The translations under genes were made by a program, and so were the position numbers. Under the pieces are notes generated by a model. That model ran no database searches, was not told the origin of the DNA, and was given only the letters and a program-made list of their open reading frames with translations. 64,000 nucleotides of DNA from Kolteria novifilia (lineage in GTDB: Bacteria > Planctomycetota > Planctomycetia > Kolteriales > Kolteriaceae). Where the stretch lies: NCBI GenBank assembly GCA_007748055.1, contig CP036279.1:2666001-2730000 (forward strand), given 5' to 3'. This document shows, in pieces, positions 32,389-41,114 of the stretch (its first letter is position 1; each line of letters begins with the position of its first letter).

Positions 32389-33926
32389 TCTTCGTCCTCT
32401 TCCTCTTCGCGTGCCGACTGTGCCTCGGCGGCCATTTGCTCGATCTTGCCCCAGAGCATCTGCTCGACTGGCAGCCCATCGGCCTTCATGTCCTTGAGCT
32501 CTTCGGCCAACTTCTTGTGAACCTCGACGCTGTCGAGACCGATGTCCGCGAAAAACAGCTCGAAGTTGCCTAGACCCGCTGCGATTGCCTCCTTGGCCGC
32601 GCGGATCTGCTTTTCCGGGTCGACGTATCCCCAACCCGGCGGCCGTGCGACCGCTTGGAGCCACCGAAACGGGTTCCTGTTAAATCGAGCGATCCCGCCA
32701 TTGGGGACAGGAAGAAGCCCCGAACCGATAAGTTGCTGCGTCACTCGTCGGCGTACCTCGAGGTCGACATACCACGTATGCCAATGCTGCATGGGCACGA
32801 AACCCTTGCGGTCCTGAAGGTCGCCAGCGCGAGCAGAAGAGAAGTTGGTCTTAGAGTAGTCGCCGGTGAATCGCTGGAGGCTGAGTCCAACGCCGTTGCC
32901 CATCATCTGCATGAGGAGCGTGATCCACGCTGTGGCCTGGCTGTTCGGTCGGTTGCTTTGGATGACTTCGATGCTGTCGTTCGGCCCGCCGGTTAGCCCG
33001 ATGCCTGGTCCAAGCGGAAGCATCTCGTTGCCGTCGACGTCGAGCGGACCGGCGTCTCCGTTTTCGTCGACGAAGTAGTCGTCGGCGCCTTCGCCCCAGT
33101 CATCCCGCTTGTGCATGTAGACGAAGTAGCTCGCGACCTTCGCCGCTGCGATCTCGTACTCCATGTAGTCGTAGAGGTGCCAGAGGTTCCGCACCAAAGG
33201 AGCGAACCAGGACACTCCTTGCGTCTGCGATGGCCGCTCCCCACGGTAGAGGTGGATCACCTGCCAAGCAGGAATTCGCTCCGACTCGTATCGACCGGTG
33301 TAGACGCCGCCGGGGTGCTCGGTCCAGAAGTAGTAGGCGACAGCCCTCCCACGTCCGTCGAATTCAATCCCGCGACGGATCTCGTTGACGCCATCGCCCG
33401 CCGGTCGGTCCCTCGTCTCGTCGAGCTGGTCCGACTCGCGGAGTTCGAACGCAAGAGGAATCAGCCGACCAGGATCGTTGATTTGCCGCTCGACGAGAAA
33501 CCCGTTTCCCGCCTCGATCGTCTCATGCAAGTTGGTTCGACTCATCTGATACCAGTGCTGCCGGCCTCTGGTATCTGCTTCCCCCATCCATCGGGCGTAC
33601 AAGTCGTCGGCTTGTGTGTTGAAGTCTTTCAGCAGCTCGCCGCTGGCGTCGCGGACCTGGGCTTTCGTTTTGATCCCGGTCCCGATGACGTTGTTGACCA
33701 GCGTGTTCTTCACGCCAATGCACATCGGGTTATTGCGGCCGAGCCATCGGCTACGGGCCTTCAGCAGCTTGTCATCGGACTTGACGTGAGCGTCAGCCGA
33801 TCGGTTGCGTGGGCGAAAGTCGGCGTTGGTGCGCGTGAGCTGACCGCCAACGTAGCCGGCTTGAGGTGAGTAGCGGCCGTTGCCCTTCGACACGCGATCC
33901 AACAGTTCGGGGTAGCTCAGACTCAT
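32385..33926 (-). CDS. Phage portal protein, lambda family
   Basis: The protein has 513 residues. Family features: RSRWLGRNNPMCIGVKNTLV near the start, NNVIGTGIK, then GNGFLVERQ, VIHLYRGERPSQTQGVSWFAPL and the C-terminal QRFTGDYSKTNFSSAR segment, as in lambda gpB-type portals. It forms the dodecameric ring at the capsid vertex through which DNA is packaged. Neighbours are in canonical order: small connector-like protein, portal, protease-capsid. Confidence 0.92.
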   Translation of the reverse strand: MSLSYPELLDRVSKGNGRYSPQAGYVGGQLTRTNADFRPRNRSADAHVKSDDKLLKARSRWLGRNNPMCIGVKNTLVNNVIGTGIKTKAQVRDASGELLKDFNTQADDLYARWMGEADTRGRQHWYQMSRTNLHETIEAGNGFLVERQINDPGRLIPLAFELRESDQLDETRDRPAGDGVNEIRRGIEFDGRGRAVAYYFWTEHPGGVYTGRYESERIPAWQVIHLYRGERPSQTQGVSWFAPLVRNLWHLYDYMEYEIAAAKVASYFVYMHKRDDWGEGADDYFVDENGDAGPLDVDGNEMLPLGPGIGLTGGPNDSIEVIQSNRPNSQATAWITLLMQMMGNGVGLSLQRFTGDYSKTNFSSARAGDLQDRKGFVPMQHWHTWYVDLEVRRRVTQQLIGSGLLPVPNGGIARFNRNPFRWLQAVARPPGWGYVDPEKQIRAAKEAIAAGLGNFELFFADIGLDSVEVHKKLAEELKDMKADGLPVEQMLWGKIEQMAAEAQSAREEEEDEE

Positions 33927-34123
33927 TTGTCCCCCATGGGCTTGATGAGTCGAGCGCGAGAGGCCCTGCGATTGCGACGACGCTTCAGGAGTTCGTCGAG
34001 GTCTAAGAGCCGTGCGCCTCGAAACCGAATGTCCTGCGTCTGATATTCCTCGACGCCACCGCTTTCCAAGCGGTTCTGGAGTTCGGTTTCAGCTAGTTCA
34101 TTGATTTGATCGTCGGTTGCCAT
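33923..34123 (-). CDS. Small head-tail connector protein (gpW-like position)
   Basis: The protein has 66 residues from ATG at 34123. It is a helical acidic N-terminus (DDQINELAETELQNRLES), then a beta turn and a basic end. Size and place between terminase and portal match gpW/head-stabilising proteins. The ATGA junction with the portal gene suggests coupling. Confidence 0.6.
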   Translation of the reverse strand: MATDDQINELAETELQNRLESGGVEEYQTQDIRFRGARLLDLDELLKRRRNRRASRARLIKPMGDK

Positions 34124-34168
34124 GTCCCACTCTACGGACATTTCGACGACGAGATTTGTGGGTTGTTA

Positions 34169-34306
34169 CTATTTGATTTTAACGTCGTTGGAAAAAGTGT
34201 GTCCGCACCCCTTCGTCGCTGTCGATCCAGCACACTTCAGATACTGAATTCGACCGCGCCGATGATAGACCTTAGAAGGTGCTCCGCAGATCGGACATGG
34301 CGTCAT
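34169..34306 (-). CDS. Small zinc-ribbon protein
   Basis: The protein has 45 residues from ATG at 34306 (MTPCPICGAPSKVYHRRGRI). It contains one CPIC pair and a later C-x8-C in LKCAGSTATKGCG, the pattern of an Ogr/Com-like four-Cys zinc finger. Such proteins act as phage activators or translational regulators. It lies between terminase and connector genes. Confidence 0.55.
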   Translation of the reverse strand: MTPCPICGAPSKVYHRRGRIQYLKCAGSTATKGCGHTFSNDVKIK

Positions 34307-34362
34307 CTTCGCCTCTCGCGTGTCATTGCTGTATCGACGACTTCGTGGCTTTCTGGCTCTCA

Positions 34363-36246
34363 CTACCATCCTCCAGGCGTTGACTTGCGTCGACCAAGTG
34401 AGCGGGGCCGACGCTTCGCACCGCCCGGCCGTCTCATCGCGAACTTGTACCTTGCCGCCGCAGCCTCCTGGTAGACTTCGCAGTCAGCCAAGTGCTCGAA
34501 CGTCTTGCTGACCGATACCCAGCGATGCCGCTTCTCGCCGGTCTTTCTGTCCTCTTCCTCTTCGCGCTTCCAGGACACTATGCTCTTGAGGTAATCCTCG
34601 CCGACGTCCAAAGGAATCGCCCAATAGCCCGGCGCCCCACAGGTGACGTTCAGTCGCGAGTCGTAGAGCCGATCGCGGGCCTGGCCAGCGTCAATCATCC
34701 AGCCTTCGAGCTGGCGATACTGGAGCTTCATCGGCTGGAGAAGGCCCTTCAGCCCGTACTGACGTGAGCCCTTCAGCGGGACGCAGAATCCGCGGTGCTT
34801 CGCGCAATACTCGTAGATCTCATCGGTGCGCGTCCCGTCGCCGGAGTCGATCCAGCACGTGCGAATCGTGTGAATCTCTCCGTCCGTGCCCTCGTAGGTC
34901 AACTGGAAGAGCTCGTCGAGAGCGTCCCATCCCTCGAGAAATCCGTAGTCCACAAGCCACGACGACGCCAAATACGACCACGCCCGAACGACGAACCACA
35001 ACCCGTTGTGCTGCACGTCGACCGTGCTGATGAGCGAGAGAGTCGGGCCGGGAACCGTCCCGATCTTGTAGTCCTGGATGTGCGTCCTGATCTCATCCTC
35101 ATCAGACGCTCTCGATCGCACCTCCCACGGCTCGCAGGTCCACGAGTTGATGAACGCGCGGAGCTCTTCCAAGTCGCCTTGGACTTCCAGCCATTCGCGC
35201 GCGTATTCGCCCCATGGGATCACGTTGGAGTAAAGGCTACTGAGGTGGAAGCCAGCGAACCGCGAAGGGTTCGACTTCTCGCCGACAAGTCGGTACGTAG
35301 GTGCCAGGGATGCCCCATCGCCGCCGTGAGCTGTGACGGGAAGTGGCTCGACTCGTTGGCCCGCCGGCACCCACACGCCCCTACGGAGCATGAGGACCTT
35401 TCGATCCTCGCTGATGTCCTGTCCGCAGTGTTCGCATCGATACCGCGTCGTCTTGCTCGCGAAGTCCGGGCAACTCGTTCCGTCGGGCCGCTTGTCCCAG
35501 ACCAGATTACCCTGCTTAAGCTCCTGATACTCACCACAGTGCGGACACGGAACGTGAAACCGTCGCATGTCCGATTGCTCGTAGGCTCGAGTGATGGCGC
35601 ACTGGCCTTTGATGGTCGGCTTGCCCTCAATGAGGATCTTCTTCCGCGATCCCGGTATGGCCTTTAGCCGGTCGCGGGCCATCTTCACGGGATCGCCTTC
35701 CTTGATGAGCGTTCCCCAAAGATTGACCTCGGTGATGGCCAGCATCGCCACGGTACGGCCTGACAGCGTCGTCGCGGATCCCGACCAAGCGTAGTAAATC
35801 CATCGGTCTCCGAGGTCGAGCCGCGATTTGTTCCGCTGGTGTTTCGGCGGAAGACGCCGCGCCACGCTGCGACAGCTCTCAAGGGCCGGTATCAGCTTGG
35901 TGTCGTTGTGCTCGTGCGCGGAATCCTGGTTCGGGCACGCGATCATGATCGAACCCGGCCGGTTGTCCGCCGTCCAGCAAACCGATGCGCCGAGCAGCGT
36001 GGTCTTTCCGAGTTGCGTCCCCCAACTGAGGATGATCCCTTCGATCTGCGGGTCGTCCAGCATCTGGAGCGGCTCGCGGCTGTAGGGAAACCTGGTATGG
36101 GACCAGTACCCAGCCACCGCGGACACGTCGCTCCCGTAGTACATGTTCTCCTCAACCCACAAATCGGGAGCGACCACGACAGTAGGACTGAGGCTACCAA
36201 CGCACGCGTCGCTAAATCGGAATGGCTCTGGTGTCGACTGGATCAC
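34363..36246 (-). CDS. Terminase large subunit, GpA family
   Basis: The protein has 627 residues from GTG at 36246; the GTG overlaps the small-terminase stop (GTGA). An adenosine/ATPase motif WGTQLGKTTLL (75-85) is typical of GpA enzymes. The acidic residue of the ATPase centre follows in ITEVNLWG. A zinc-binding part (CPHCGEY and CEHCGQ) lies at about 255-300. The nuclease domain, with STVDVQHNGLWFVVRAW and WIDSGDGTRTDEIYEYC, is in the second half. GpA cuts and packages concatemeric DNA into the prohead. The reading back to 36384 lacks family sequence. Confidence 0.92.
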   Translation of the reverse strand: MIQSTPEPFRFSDACVGSLSPTVVVAPDLWVEENMYYGSDVSAVAGYWSHTRFPYSREPLQMLDDPQIEGIILSWGTQLGKTTLLGASVCWTADNRPGSIMIACPNQDSAHEHNDTKLIPALESCRSVARRLPPKHQRNKSRLDLGDRWIYYAWSGSATTLSGRTVAMLAITEVNLWGTLIKEGDPVKMARDRLKAIPGSRKKILIEGKPTIKGQCAITRAYEQSDMRRFHVPCPHCGEYQELKQGNLVWDKRPDGTSCPDFASKTTRYRCEHCGQDISEDRKVLMLRRGVWVPAGQRVEPLPVTAHGGDGASLAPTYRLVGEKSNPSRFAGFHLSSLYSNVIPWGEYAREWLEVQGDLEELRAFINSWTCEPWEVRSRASDEDEIRTHIQDYKIGTVPGPTLSLISTVDVQHNGLWFVVRAWSYLASSWLVDYGFLEGWDALDELFQLTYEGTDGEIHTIRTCWIDSGDGTRTDEIYEYCAKHRGFCVPLKGSRQYGLKGLLQPMKLQYRQLEGWMIDAGQARDRLYDSRLNVTCGAPGYWAIPLDVGEDYLKSIVSWKREEEEDRKTGEKRHRWVSVSKTFEHLADCEVYQEAAAARYKFAMRRPGGAKRRPRSLGRRKSTPGGW

Positions 36247-36734
36247 TGCTCTTCGATCGCCCTCATAGCCGCCTGACACGCCCGCAACCCATCGTCGATG
36301 ATTCGCTTGGCATCGTCCCTCACCACCTCGCGTAGCTCGGCGTCGCCGATGAGCATCGCTATGGCGTCGGGGACGGATTCCCACAGAGACCTTGCATCGA
36401 GAAAAAACTTCTGGAAGCCTCGATCGACGGCGTCACGCGAGACGAGTTCACCTCGGAGCCTCGCGATCTCAAGCTCGTGCTTGATCGCGAGGGCGATCTC
36501 TTTTCGATCGGATGGCGATGGCTCTCGCGAGGGCTCAGTGCTCTTGTCGGACTTCTTGCGGAATCGATCGTTGTGCTTGCCGATGCGGTGCCGCGCGCAA
36601 AAAGCATCGAGCTCTTTTTCCTTGCACGGAAACGCCGGGAAGTCCTCGCGGGTCTGCCACTTCCTGACGGTCTCTTCGCTCTTGAGCCCCTGGGCTCTCG
36701 CCGCATCACGTTTCGTTCGGATAACGCCAATCAG
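36243..36734 (-). CDS. Small terminase subunit (Nu1-like), non-standard start
   Basis: The last 163 residues encode a winged-helix start (TKRDAARAQGLKSEETVRKW, then FPCKEKELDAFCARHRIGKH), a charged linker and a long oligomerisation helix (IALAIKHELEIARLRGELVS). That is the plan of Nu1/small terminase proteins, which bind the packaging site. No ATG, GTG or TTG precedes the HTH in frame. The candidate starts are CTG at 36734 or ATT at 36731, with GAGGG just upstream. In the same frame a TAG (36750-36752) separates it from a 31-codon ORF with ATG at 36845. It is either a rare start or an amber mutation. Confidence 0.7.
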   Translation of the reverse strand: MIGVIRTKRDAARAQGLKSEETVRKWQTREDFPAFPCKEKELDAFCARHRIGKHNDRFRKKSDKSTEPSREPSPSDRKEIALAIKHELEIARLRGELVSRDAVDRGFQKFFLDARSLWESVPDAIAMLIGDAELREVVRDDAKRIIDDGLRACQAAMRAIEEQ

Positions 36735-36926
36735 ATGCCCTCGCGGCCGCTACAACCCCAACCTGGAATTGACCACCTCACGCGAAAAATGCTCGCGATA
36801 CGCCAACCCTCGACCCCGGGTACCCCCTGTCGAAGGACCCGCCATTTTCTCATAGTGATAATCAGGGGCCTGCCATCCTGGCATGCCAAAGTGACACCTG
36901 AATGGCACCTAGTTTGGCACGGGATT

Positions 36927-37550
36927 TCATGCAGCCAGCTCTTCAGATCTACCCTGGACCATGGCCCGCAGATGGTCAAGGGCCTTGGCTCCACGCCTCT
37001 GGGTTGCCGCCGTGCAAAGCCCTATCTGCTCCCCGATCTCTCGGTAGGTCAGCCCACGCAGATAGTGCAGGGTCACGATCACCCTGTCGGTCCTTGTGAG
37101 GACGGACAGCAAGTGCCTGACATGCTCTCTCGTGTCCAGCGTGGGAGCCTCGGCTGTGCGGTAGTCCACCACGTTTGCCGTCTCTCCATCAGAGATGCTG
37201 TCTATCGAGTTGAGTGGCAAGACTGCGGGCAGGCCCGTGCATGCATGGCGTACGTGTCGTGGTATCCAATCAATCGAATCGAACGCCATCATCATGTGGG
37301 ACCAGATGCAACGATAGGCATAGGTGGAGAATCGGACGCCCCGAGACGGATCGAATAGCTCGACAGCTCGCATCAACCCCATGGCGCCTGCCGAGAACAG
37401 GTCATCCTGACCTACCGCTGGTTGAGCCGAATGGATTCTCGATGCGATGCGGTGCACCAGCGGTAGGTTCGCCTCGACCAATCGGTTCCGGTTTTCATCG
37501 GACCGGTCCGCCTGGTAGGCCTCCCACAGCTCGTGATGTGCTTGTGTGAC
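36927..37550 (-). CDS. Phage-encoded sigma-70-family factor
   Basis: The protein has 207 residues from ATG at 37550. Region 2 is clear: NRLVEANLPLVHRIASRIHS, then DLFSAGAMGLMRAVELFDPS, then FSTYAYRCIWSHMMMAFD. Region 4 has the HTH LTYREIGEQIGLCTAATQRR near the C-terminus. Domain content and size fit a group 3/4 sigma factor. Placed right before the packaging/head genes, it may direct late transcription. It is separate from the repressor system. Confidence 0.85.
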   Translation of the reverse strand, partial: VTQAHHELWEAYQADRSDENRNRLVEANLPLVHRIASRIHSAQPAVGQDDLFSAGAMGLMRAVELFDPSRGVRFSTYAYRCIWSHMMMAFDSIDWIPRHVRHACTGLPAVLPLNSIDSISDGETANVVDYRTAEAPTLDTREHVRHLLSVLTRTDRVIVTLHYLRGLTYREIGEQIGLCTAATQRRGAKALDHLRAMVQGRSEELAA

Positions 37551-37566
37551 CATCCGATCCGGCACC

Positions 37567-37773
37567 TTAGTACGCCAACACTTCTCTCGCCACCCGTGGG
37601 GGATGGCTGTCGCCCTGCAACGTCGCCGCCATCTCCGCCGCCGCGATGTAGGGGGACGGAATCTTATTCAGGAAGTAGAGATCCCGCATCGTGAGATTCC
37701 CGTCCGGATCGAGGGGTGCCCCCGCCACGGGATTGGTCGCGGCGGCGATGTTCATCAGCCGACTGCTGCTCAC
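37567..37773 (-). CDS. Small hypothetical protein
   Basis: The protein has 68 residues: MSSSRLMNIAAATNPVAGAP, a DLYFLNKIPSPYIAAAEMAA segment and a short end. It shares an ATGA junction with the previous gene and lies 17 bases before the sigma factor start. No family was recognised. Confidence 0.5.
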   Translation of the reverse strand: MSSSRLMNIAAATNPVAGAPLDPDGNLTMRDLYFLNKIPSPYIAAAEMAATLQGDSHPPRVAREVLAY

Positions 37774-38348
37774 GGGTCAACTCCCTTCAGGATATCGACC
37801 TCGCTCCCATTGTCGGAGAACTCGACCTCGCCGAGGACCGTCGATCCGTCCGACTGGTAGACGTAGGTCTTCCCGTCTGCCTTGTTCGTTCGGCGACGAT
37901 GGAAGCACAAAGCCCCGATCCAGAGCATCCAGGTCAATGCCGATGACGTGCTCGTCGGCACATCGGTCAACTCGCTGGTCGCGGTCGTGAGCCCGACAAT
38001 GTTCGACCCGTCCCAGTCGATCGTCTCTTCCCAGAACGGGCTATCGCTCTCCGTCGGAGAGCCGCCGGCCCGGATTCTCCAGATGATCCGATAACGCCCC
38101 CCCGGAAGCGACGATGGGACCGTGACCGCGTAGCGACCGCTGGCGGTCCCCTCCTCGGTGGCCGCGATGTCGTAGTCGTCAATATCAGACGAGTCGTAGG
38201 TGTCGAGAGCTTCGGAACCGGCATCCCAGACCTTGCCTGAATCGCTGCCGTCGATCCGTTCGATCACGACGTAAGCGGTCTCTCCAGTGGTGCCGAGCCC
38301 AGCGAGTGACGCCACGTCATTCCTCCCGATCGCCGATGAAGTCGCCAT
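37770..38348 (-). CDS. Hypothetical virion-associated protein
   Basis: The protein has 192 residues from ATG at 38348, rich in Asp, Ser and Gly. The beta pattern has ASGRYAVTVPSSLPGGRYRI, similar to the small beta-sandwich modules found with tail fibres. It sits downstream of the fibre gene, probably in the same transcript. Confidence 0.5.
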   Translation of the reverse strand: MATSSAIGRNDVASLAGLGTTGETAYVVIERIDGSDSGKVWDAGSEALDTYDSSDIDDYDIAATEEGTASGRYAVTVPSSLPGGRYRIIWRIRAGGSPTESDSPFWEETIDWDGSNIVGLTTATSELTDVPTSTSSALTWMLWIGALCFHRRRTNKADGKTYVYQSDGSTVLGEVEFSDNGSEVDILKGVDP

Positions 38349-38586
38349 AGGGCCGCCTGGGGATTGCCTGACGCCCAAGTCTCACGCCCGCTTTATTCCA
38401 AATGTCGCAGAGTTGGAATTTGTTGATCCGGTGGAATCGCTGGAGTTGCGTTTCCTCGGGGTCGCGGTCCTCTTCCGCGATCGGATCGAGCCTGTCGGCT
38501 GCCGCGAGGATGCTGTCGTACATCGCCTGGTCGTCGATCGTGAACTTGAACCCGTCGTAGTTCACGACGTAGGGAAATGACGGCAT
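38317..38586 (-). CDS. Hypothetical protein next to tail-fibre gene
   Basis: The protein has 89 residues, acidic, starting MPSFPYVVNYDGFKFTIDDQ. It overlaps the next gene by 32 bases. No family was recognised. It may be a small fibre-associated or assembly protein. Confidence 0.5.
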   Translation of the reverse strand: MPSFPYVVNYDGFKFTIDDQAMYDSILAAADRLDPIAEEDRDPEETQLQRFHRINKFQLCDIWNKAGVRLGRQAIPRRPYGDFIGDREE

Positions 38587-38622
38587 CTAGTGACTCCTAG
38601 TCATCGTGAGGCTCGATCCATC

Positions 38623-40170
38623 TCACGTGTCCACAAACTTGATCTCGTAGGCATTGCTCCCGTCAGGAGAGAACAGCACCAGAAAATCGTTGCTACTCCC
38701 GGTCAATACGCGACTAGACGTGTCCAGGTGAATGTTGTCGACCCCGTCGCGGACGGTAATATCGTGCGTTCCCGCCGACAGAATCACGATCTGCCCAGCC
38801 GTCAAGTCGGTGAGCGTGTCTAGATCGTCAGCCGCCCCGCCCTCGCCCTGTACCGTCCTATGTGACCGCTGCTCGACGCTGAGCGCGCCCGACGATATCG
38901 TCCCCGACAGCGGATAGAGCGAAATGTTCCCAGCAATGATAGGCACCGAAAACGATGCAGAATACTGGGTGAACGAGACGTCGTAAGGGTTCGCGGAGCA
39001 CGACAGATGTATCCCCTCGACGTCACGGGCAATCAGGTTGAGATACCCGCTGCTGTTTAACTCTACCTCGCCCCTGGCTGCTAGCGTTGCATCATACGTG
39101 GAGTTGGCGAACTCTACTGGCTCGTCAGTGAACAGGGTGGTTCCGCCAAGTGACACAGTCATGGCAGTTCCGCCAGCATTTTTATACCTGGCCTTGATCG
39201 TGTCGCTATCGAGGTAGAACGACGCGTCAGAGTTGCCTAGGTCGCCGTCGTCGATCGCGGACGCGGGAAGGGTTTGGATCAGGCGATTGGCGACCGTTAG
39301 ATTTCCGGTCTCGACTTTTGCCCCACCAGGGGCGAACGATATGAGCGAAGCCACGCTTCCGGCGCTCTTTGCGGTCAACAGGCTTTGGCCTGGACGGCTC
39401 GAATGACTTGAGGGATTACTCTGAATCGAAATCCAGTAGTCATCGTCGGACTCGGATCGCGCGATGAACGCCGCACGATTCGACGCGCCATCGTCGCCAT
39501 CAGAAAACACGATCGGGGATGAACGCTTGAAGAACGCCGAGCCGCGAAAGGTGACTGTTCCCCCCACATCCAGATCGTTCGCAATGTCGACATCGCCCGT
39601 CTCCCCATCGATCGTCATTGCGGTCGTCGAATTGGTCGCGAGAATCAGATCGCCTGCCGTCGACGTGTCATCTGGAGCGGAGATGGTCAGATGCCCCGAG
39701 CTATCAACGTCGATGGTCGCTGGGTATGAGTTCCCATAGCTACTGTCGCGAACATTGCACACACCATTCAAGAACACCGATTGAGGAATCGTGATGTTGC
39801 CGTTCGCGGCCACCGTGATCCGACTCATTCCGTCGGTCTGGAGCCTGAGTTCTCCTGGTGAGGACGTGTCATCGGGAGCGGAGATCGTGTAATTGCCCGA
39901 CGTGTCCACAGAGTGTGTTGCCGGGTAACTCTCTCCATAGGTGCCATTGACGAATGTCGTATTGCCCGTCGCTGTCAGCGTCGTGACCGTCGCCGCAGCG
40001 GGGTCCGATCCTCCGAACACCACCCCATCGATGGCCCCACCATCAATGTTGACAGAGTCGGCGTCCTGGGTGGCAATGGTCCCTAGCCCCATCGTGGTAC
40101 GCGCCGCCGAAGCATCAGCGTCGTCGATGAGCGTTCGTCCGAACGGAGATGGGATGACGATTGGCGGCAT
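38623..40170 (-). CDS. Tail-fibre-like protein
   Basis: The protein has 515 residues, very rich in Ser, Thr, Gly and Asp. It starts with MPPIVIPSPFGRTLIDDADA and the segment ARTTMGLGTIATQDAD, common at the N-terminus of tail fibres and phage collar proteins. It contains repeated segments: SVDTSGNYTISAPDDTSSPG is echoed by DVDSSGHLTISAPDDTSTAG. It ends with a compact beta domain (GTHDITVRDGVDNIHLDTSS). Likely trimeric receptor-binding fibre. It is far from the other tail genes, placed between the lysis and packaging blocks. Confidence 0.75.
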   Translation of the reverse strand: MPPIVIPSPFGRTLIDDADASAARTTMGLGTIATQDADSVNIDGGAIDGVVFGGSDPAAATVTTLTATGNTTFVNGTYGESYPATHSVDTSGNYTISAPDDTSSPGELRLQTDGMSRITVAANGNITIPQSVFLNGVCNVRDSSYGNSYPATIDVDSSGHLTISAPDDTSTAGDLILATNSTTAMTIDGETGDVDIANDLDVGGTVTFRGSAFFKRSSPIVFSDGDDGASNRAAFIARSESDDDYWISIQSNPSSHSSRPGQSLLTAKSAGSVASLISFAPGGAKVETGNLTVANRLIQTLPASAIDDGDLGNSDASFYLDSDTIKARYKNAGGTAMTVSLGGTTLFTDEPVEFANSTYDATLAARGEVELNSSGYLNLIARDVEGIHLSCSANPYDVSFTQYSASFSVPIIAGNISLYPLSGTISSGALSVEQRSHRTVQGEGGAADDLDTLTDLTAGQIVILSAGTHDITVRDGVDNIHLDTSSRVLTGSSNDFLVLFSPDGSNAYEIKFVDT

Positions 40171-40568
40171 CAGACATCCTCCTCAATGTGCTTGCCCGCT
40201 AACGCCCTTACCACGCTCATCGGGATCGTGCAAATTCGCTTCCACTGCCCGTGGACGCGCTCTTCCATCCACACGTCCACAACCCTCTCAAGCTCTGGCC
40301 TGGTGTAACACAGGAGCTCTTGCCGGACCCTATGCCGGCAGTCGTCATATCCAATCAGGAACCGTTGCCGGTTACCCCATCTTCCGAGTAGTCTATACCT
40401 CGCCGGGGGCTCGAATAACGGTTCCAGCCTGTCGACGGTCGACGCATACGACCGAATCCGCTGCTCGTGCAATCCGTCATCGCCGCGCAACGGGGTTCTT
40501 ACTGGCCCGACTCGCCTCTCCATGTATGGAGTGCGGTGTCTCTCGGGGTCGACATGCTGAGCAACCAT
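40170..40568 (-). CDS. Hypothetical basic protein
   Basis: The protein has 132 residues from ATG at 40568, Arg-rich. The C-terminal half has a helix (DDCRHRVRQELLCYTRPELE). It overlaps the fibre start by one base (coupled). No family was recognised. Confidence 0.5.
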   Translation of the reverse strand: MVAQHVDPERHRTPYMERRVGPVRTPLRGDDGLHEQRIRSYASTVDRLEPLFEPPARYRLLGRWGNRQRFLIGYDDCRHRVRQELLCYTRPELERVVDVWMEERVHGQWKRICTIPMSVVRALAGKHIEEDV

Positions 40569-40572
40569 GGCA

Positions 40573-40752
40573 TCACCTGTAGAACGACATCCACATGAGC
40601 GAGAACACCACCGCACCCACCGCGAGGATCACGGCGGGCGTACTGCTCAACACCTTCACCGCGAGGGTCGCCCACAGAGGCATGCGGACGCGACGCTCAA
40701 GAGGCCGACGGTGGACGCCGTTGGTTGATCGGTGGTGGAGTCTCATCGACAT
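40573..40752 (-). CDS. Small membrane protein, holin candidate
   Basis: The protein has 59 residues from ATG at 40752 with GAGGAG upstream. It has a basic N-terminal half (MSMRLHHRSTNGVHRRPLER), then hydrophobic helices about 25-55 (VKVLSSTPAVILAVGAVVFS). The position, downstream of the lipoprotein and papain-like genes, suggests a lysis role. Confidence 0.5.
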   Translation of the reverse strand: MSMRLHHRSTNGVHRRPLERRVRMPLWATLAVKVLSSTPAVILAVGAVVFSLMWMSFYR

Positions 40753-40830
40753 CGGACTCTCCTCAGTGGGGGAAGGCTGGCCCCGAGCGGAGGTATCGAA
40801 ACACTCGAGGCCAGCCGCGCGAGGCTAGGC

Positions 40831-41103
40831 TCACCGTCGATAGATCGGCCGCAGCTCGTAGCGGACACTGCATTGGCCGTTGACGCACTCCTGGATGCGG
40901 ACCCGTTCGTAGCGGACCGGTTCGGCCGCGACCTCGGCTCGGTCCCCTTCCTTCGCCTTCTGCTTGGGGGCCGGACTCTCGAACAGGGCGAAGTTCAGCA
41001 CGGGTGCGGCACGGACGACCTTGGCCGGCTCAGGTCCGAAAACCGCGAAGCTTACATCAGCGCCGCACGACGACAGTGCGGCAGCCAGGAAGATGGAACA
41101 CAT
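40831..41103 (-). CDS. Small lipoprotein (possible spanin-type lysis protein)
   Basis: The protein has 90 residues from ATG at 41103, with AGGAG six bases upstream. The signal MCSIFLAAALSSCGAD has a lipobox ending in Cys13. The mature part is charged and has two late Cys (ECVNGQC). It lies between the papain-like protease and a small membrane protein, a position where outer-membrane spanin subunits are often found; no spanin signature is seen. Confidence 0.6.
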   Translation of the reverse strand: MCSIFLAAALSSCGADVSFAVFGPEPAKVVRAAPVLNFALFESPAPKQKAKEGDRAEVAAEPVRYERVRIQECVNGQCSVRYELRPIYRR

Positions 41104-41114
41104 CAACACGCTCC

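Noticed and set aside
32389-32664. An 92-residue N-terminal extension of the protease-capsid protein
   Set aside because: The extension is Arg/Gly-rich shadow sequence of the portal gene. The ATG at 32388 overlaps the portal stop (ATGA) and begins the protease family sequence.
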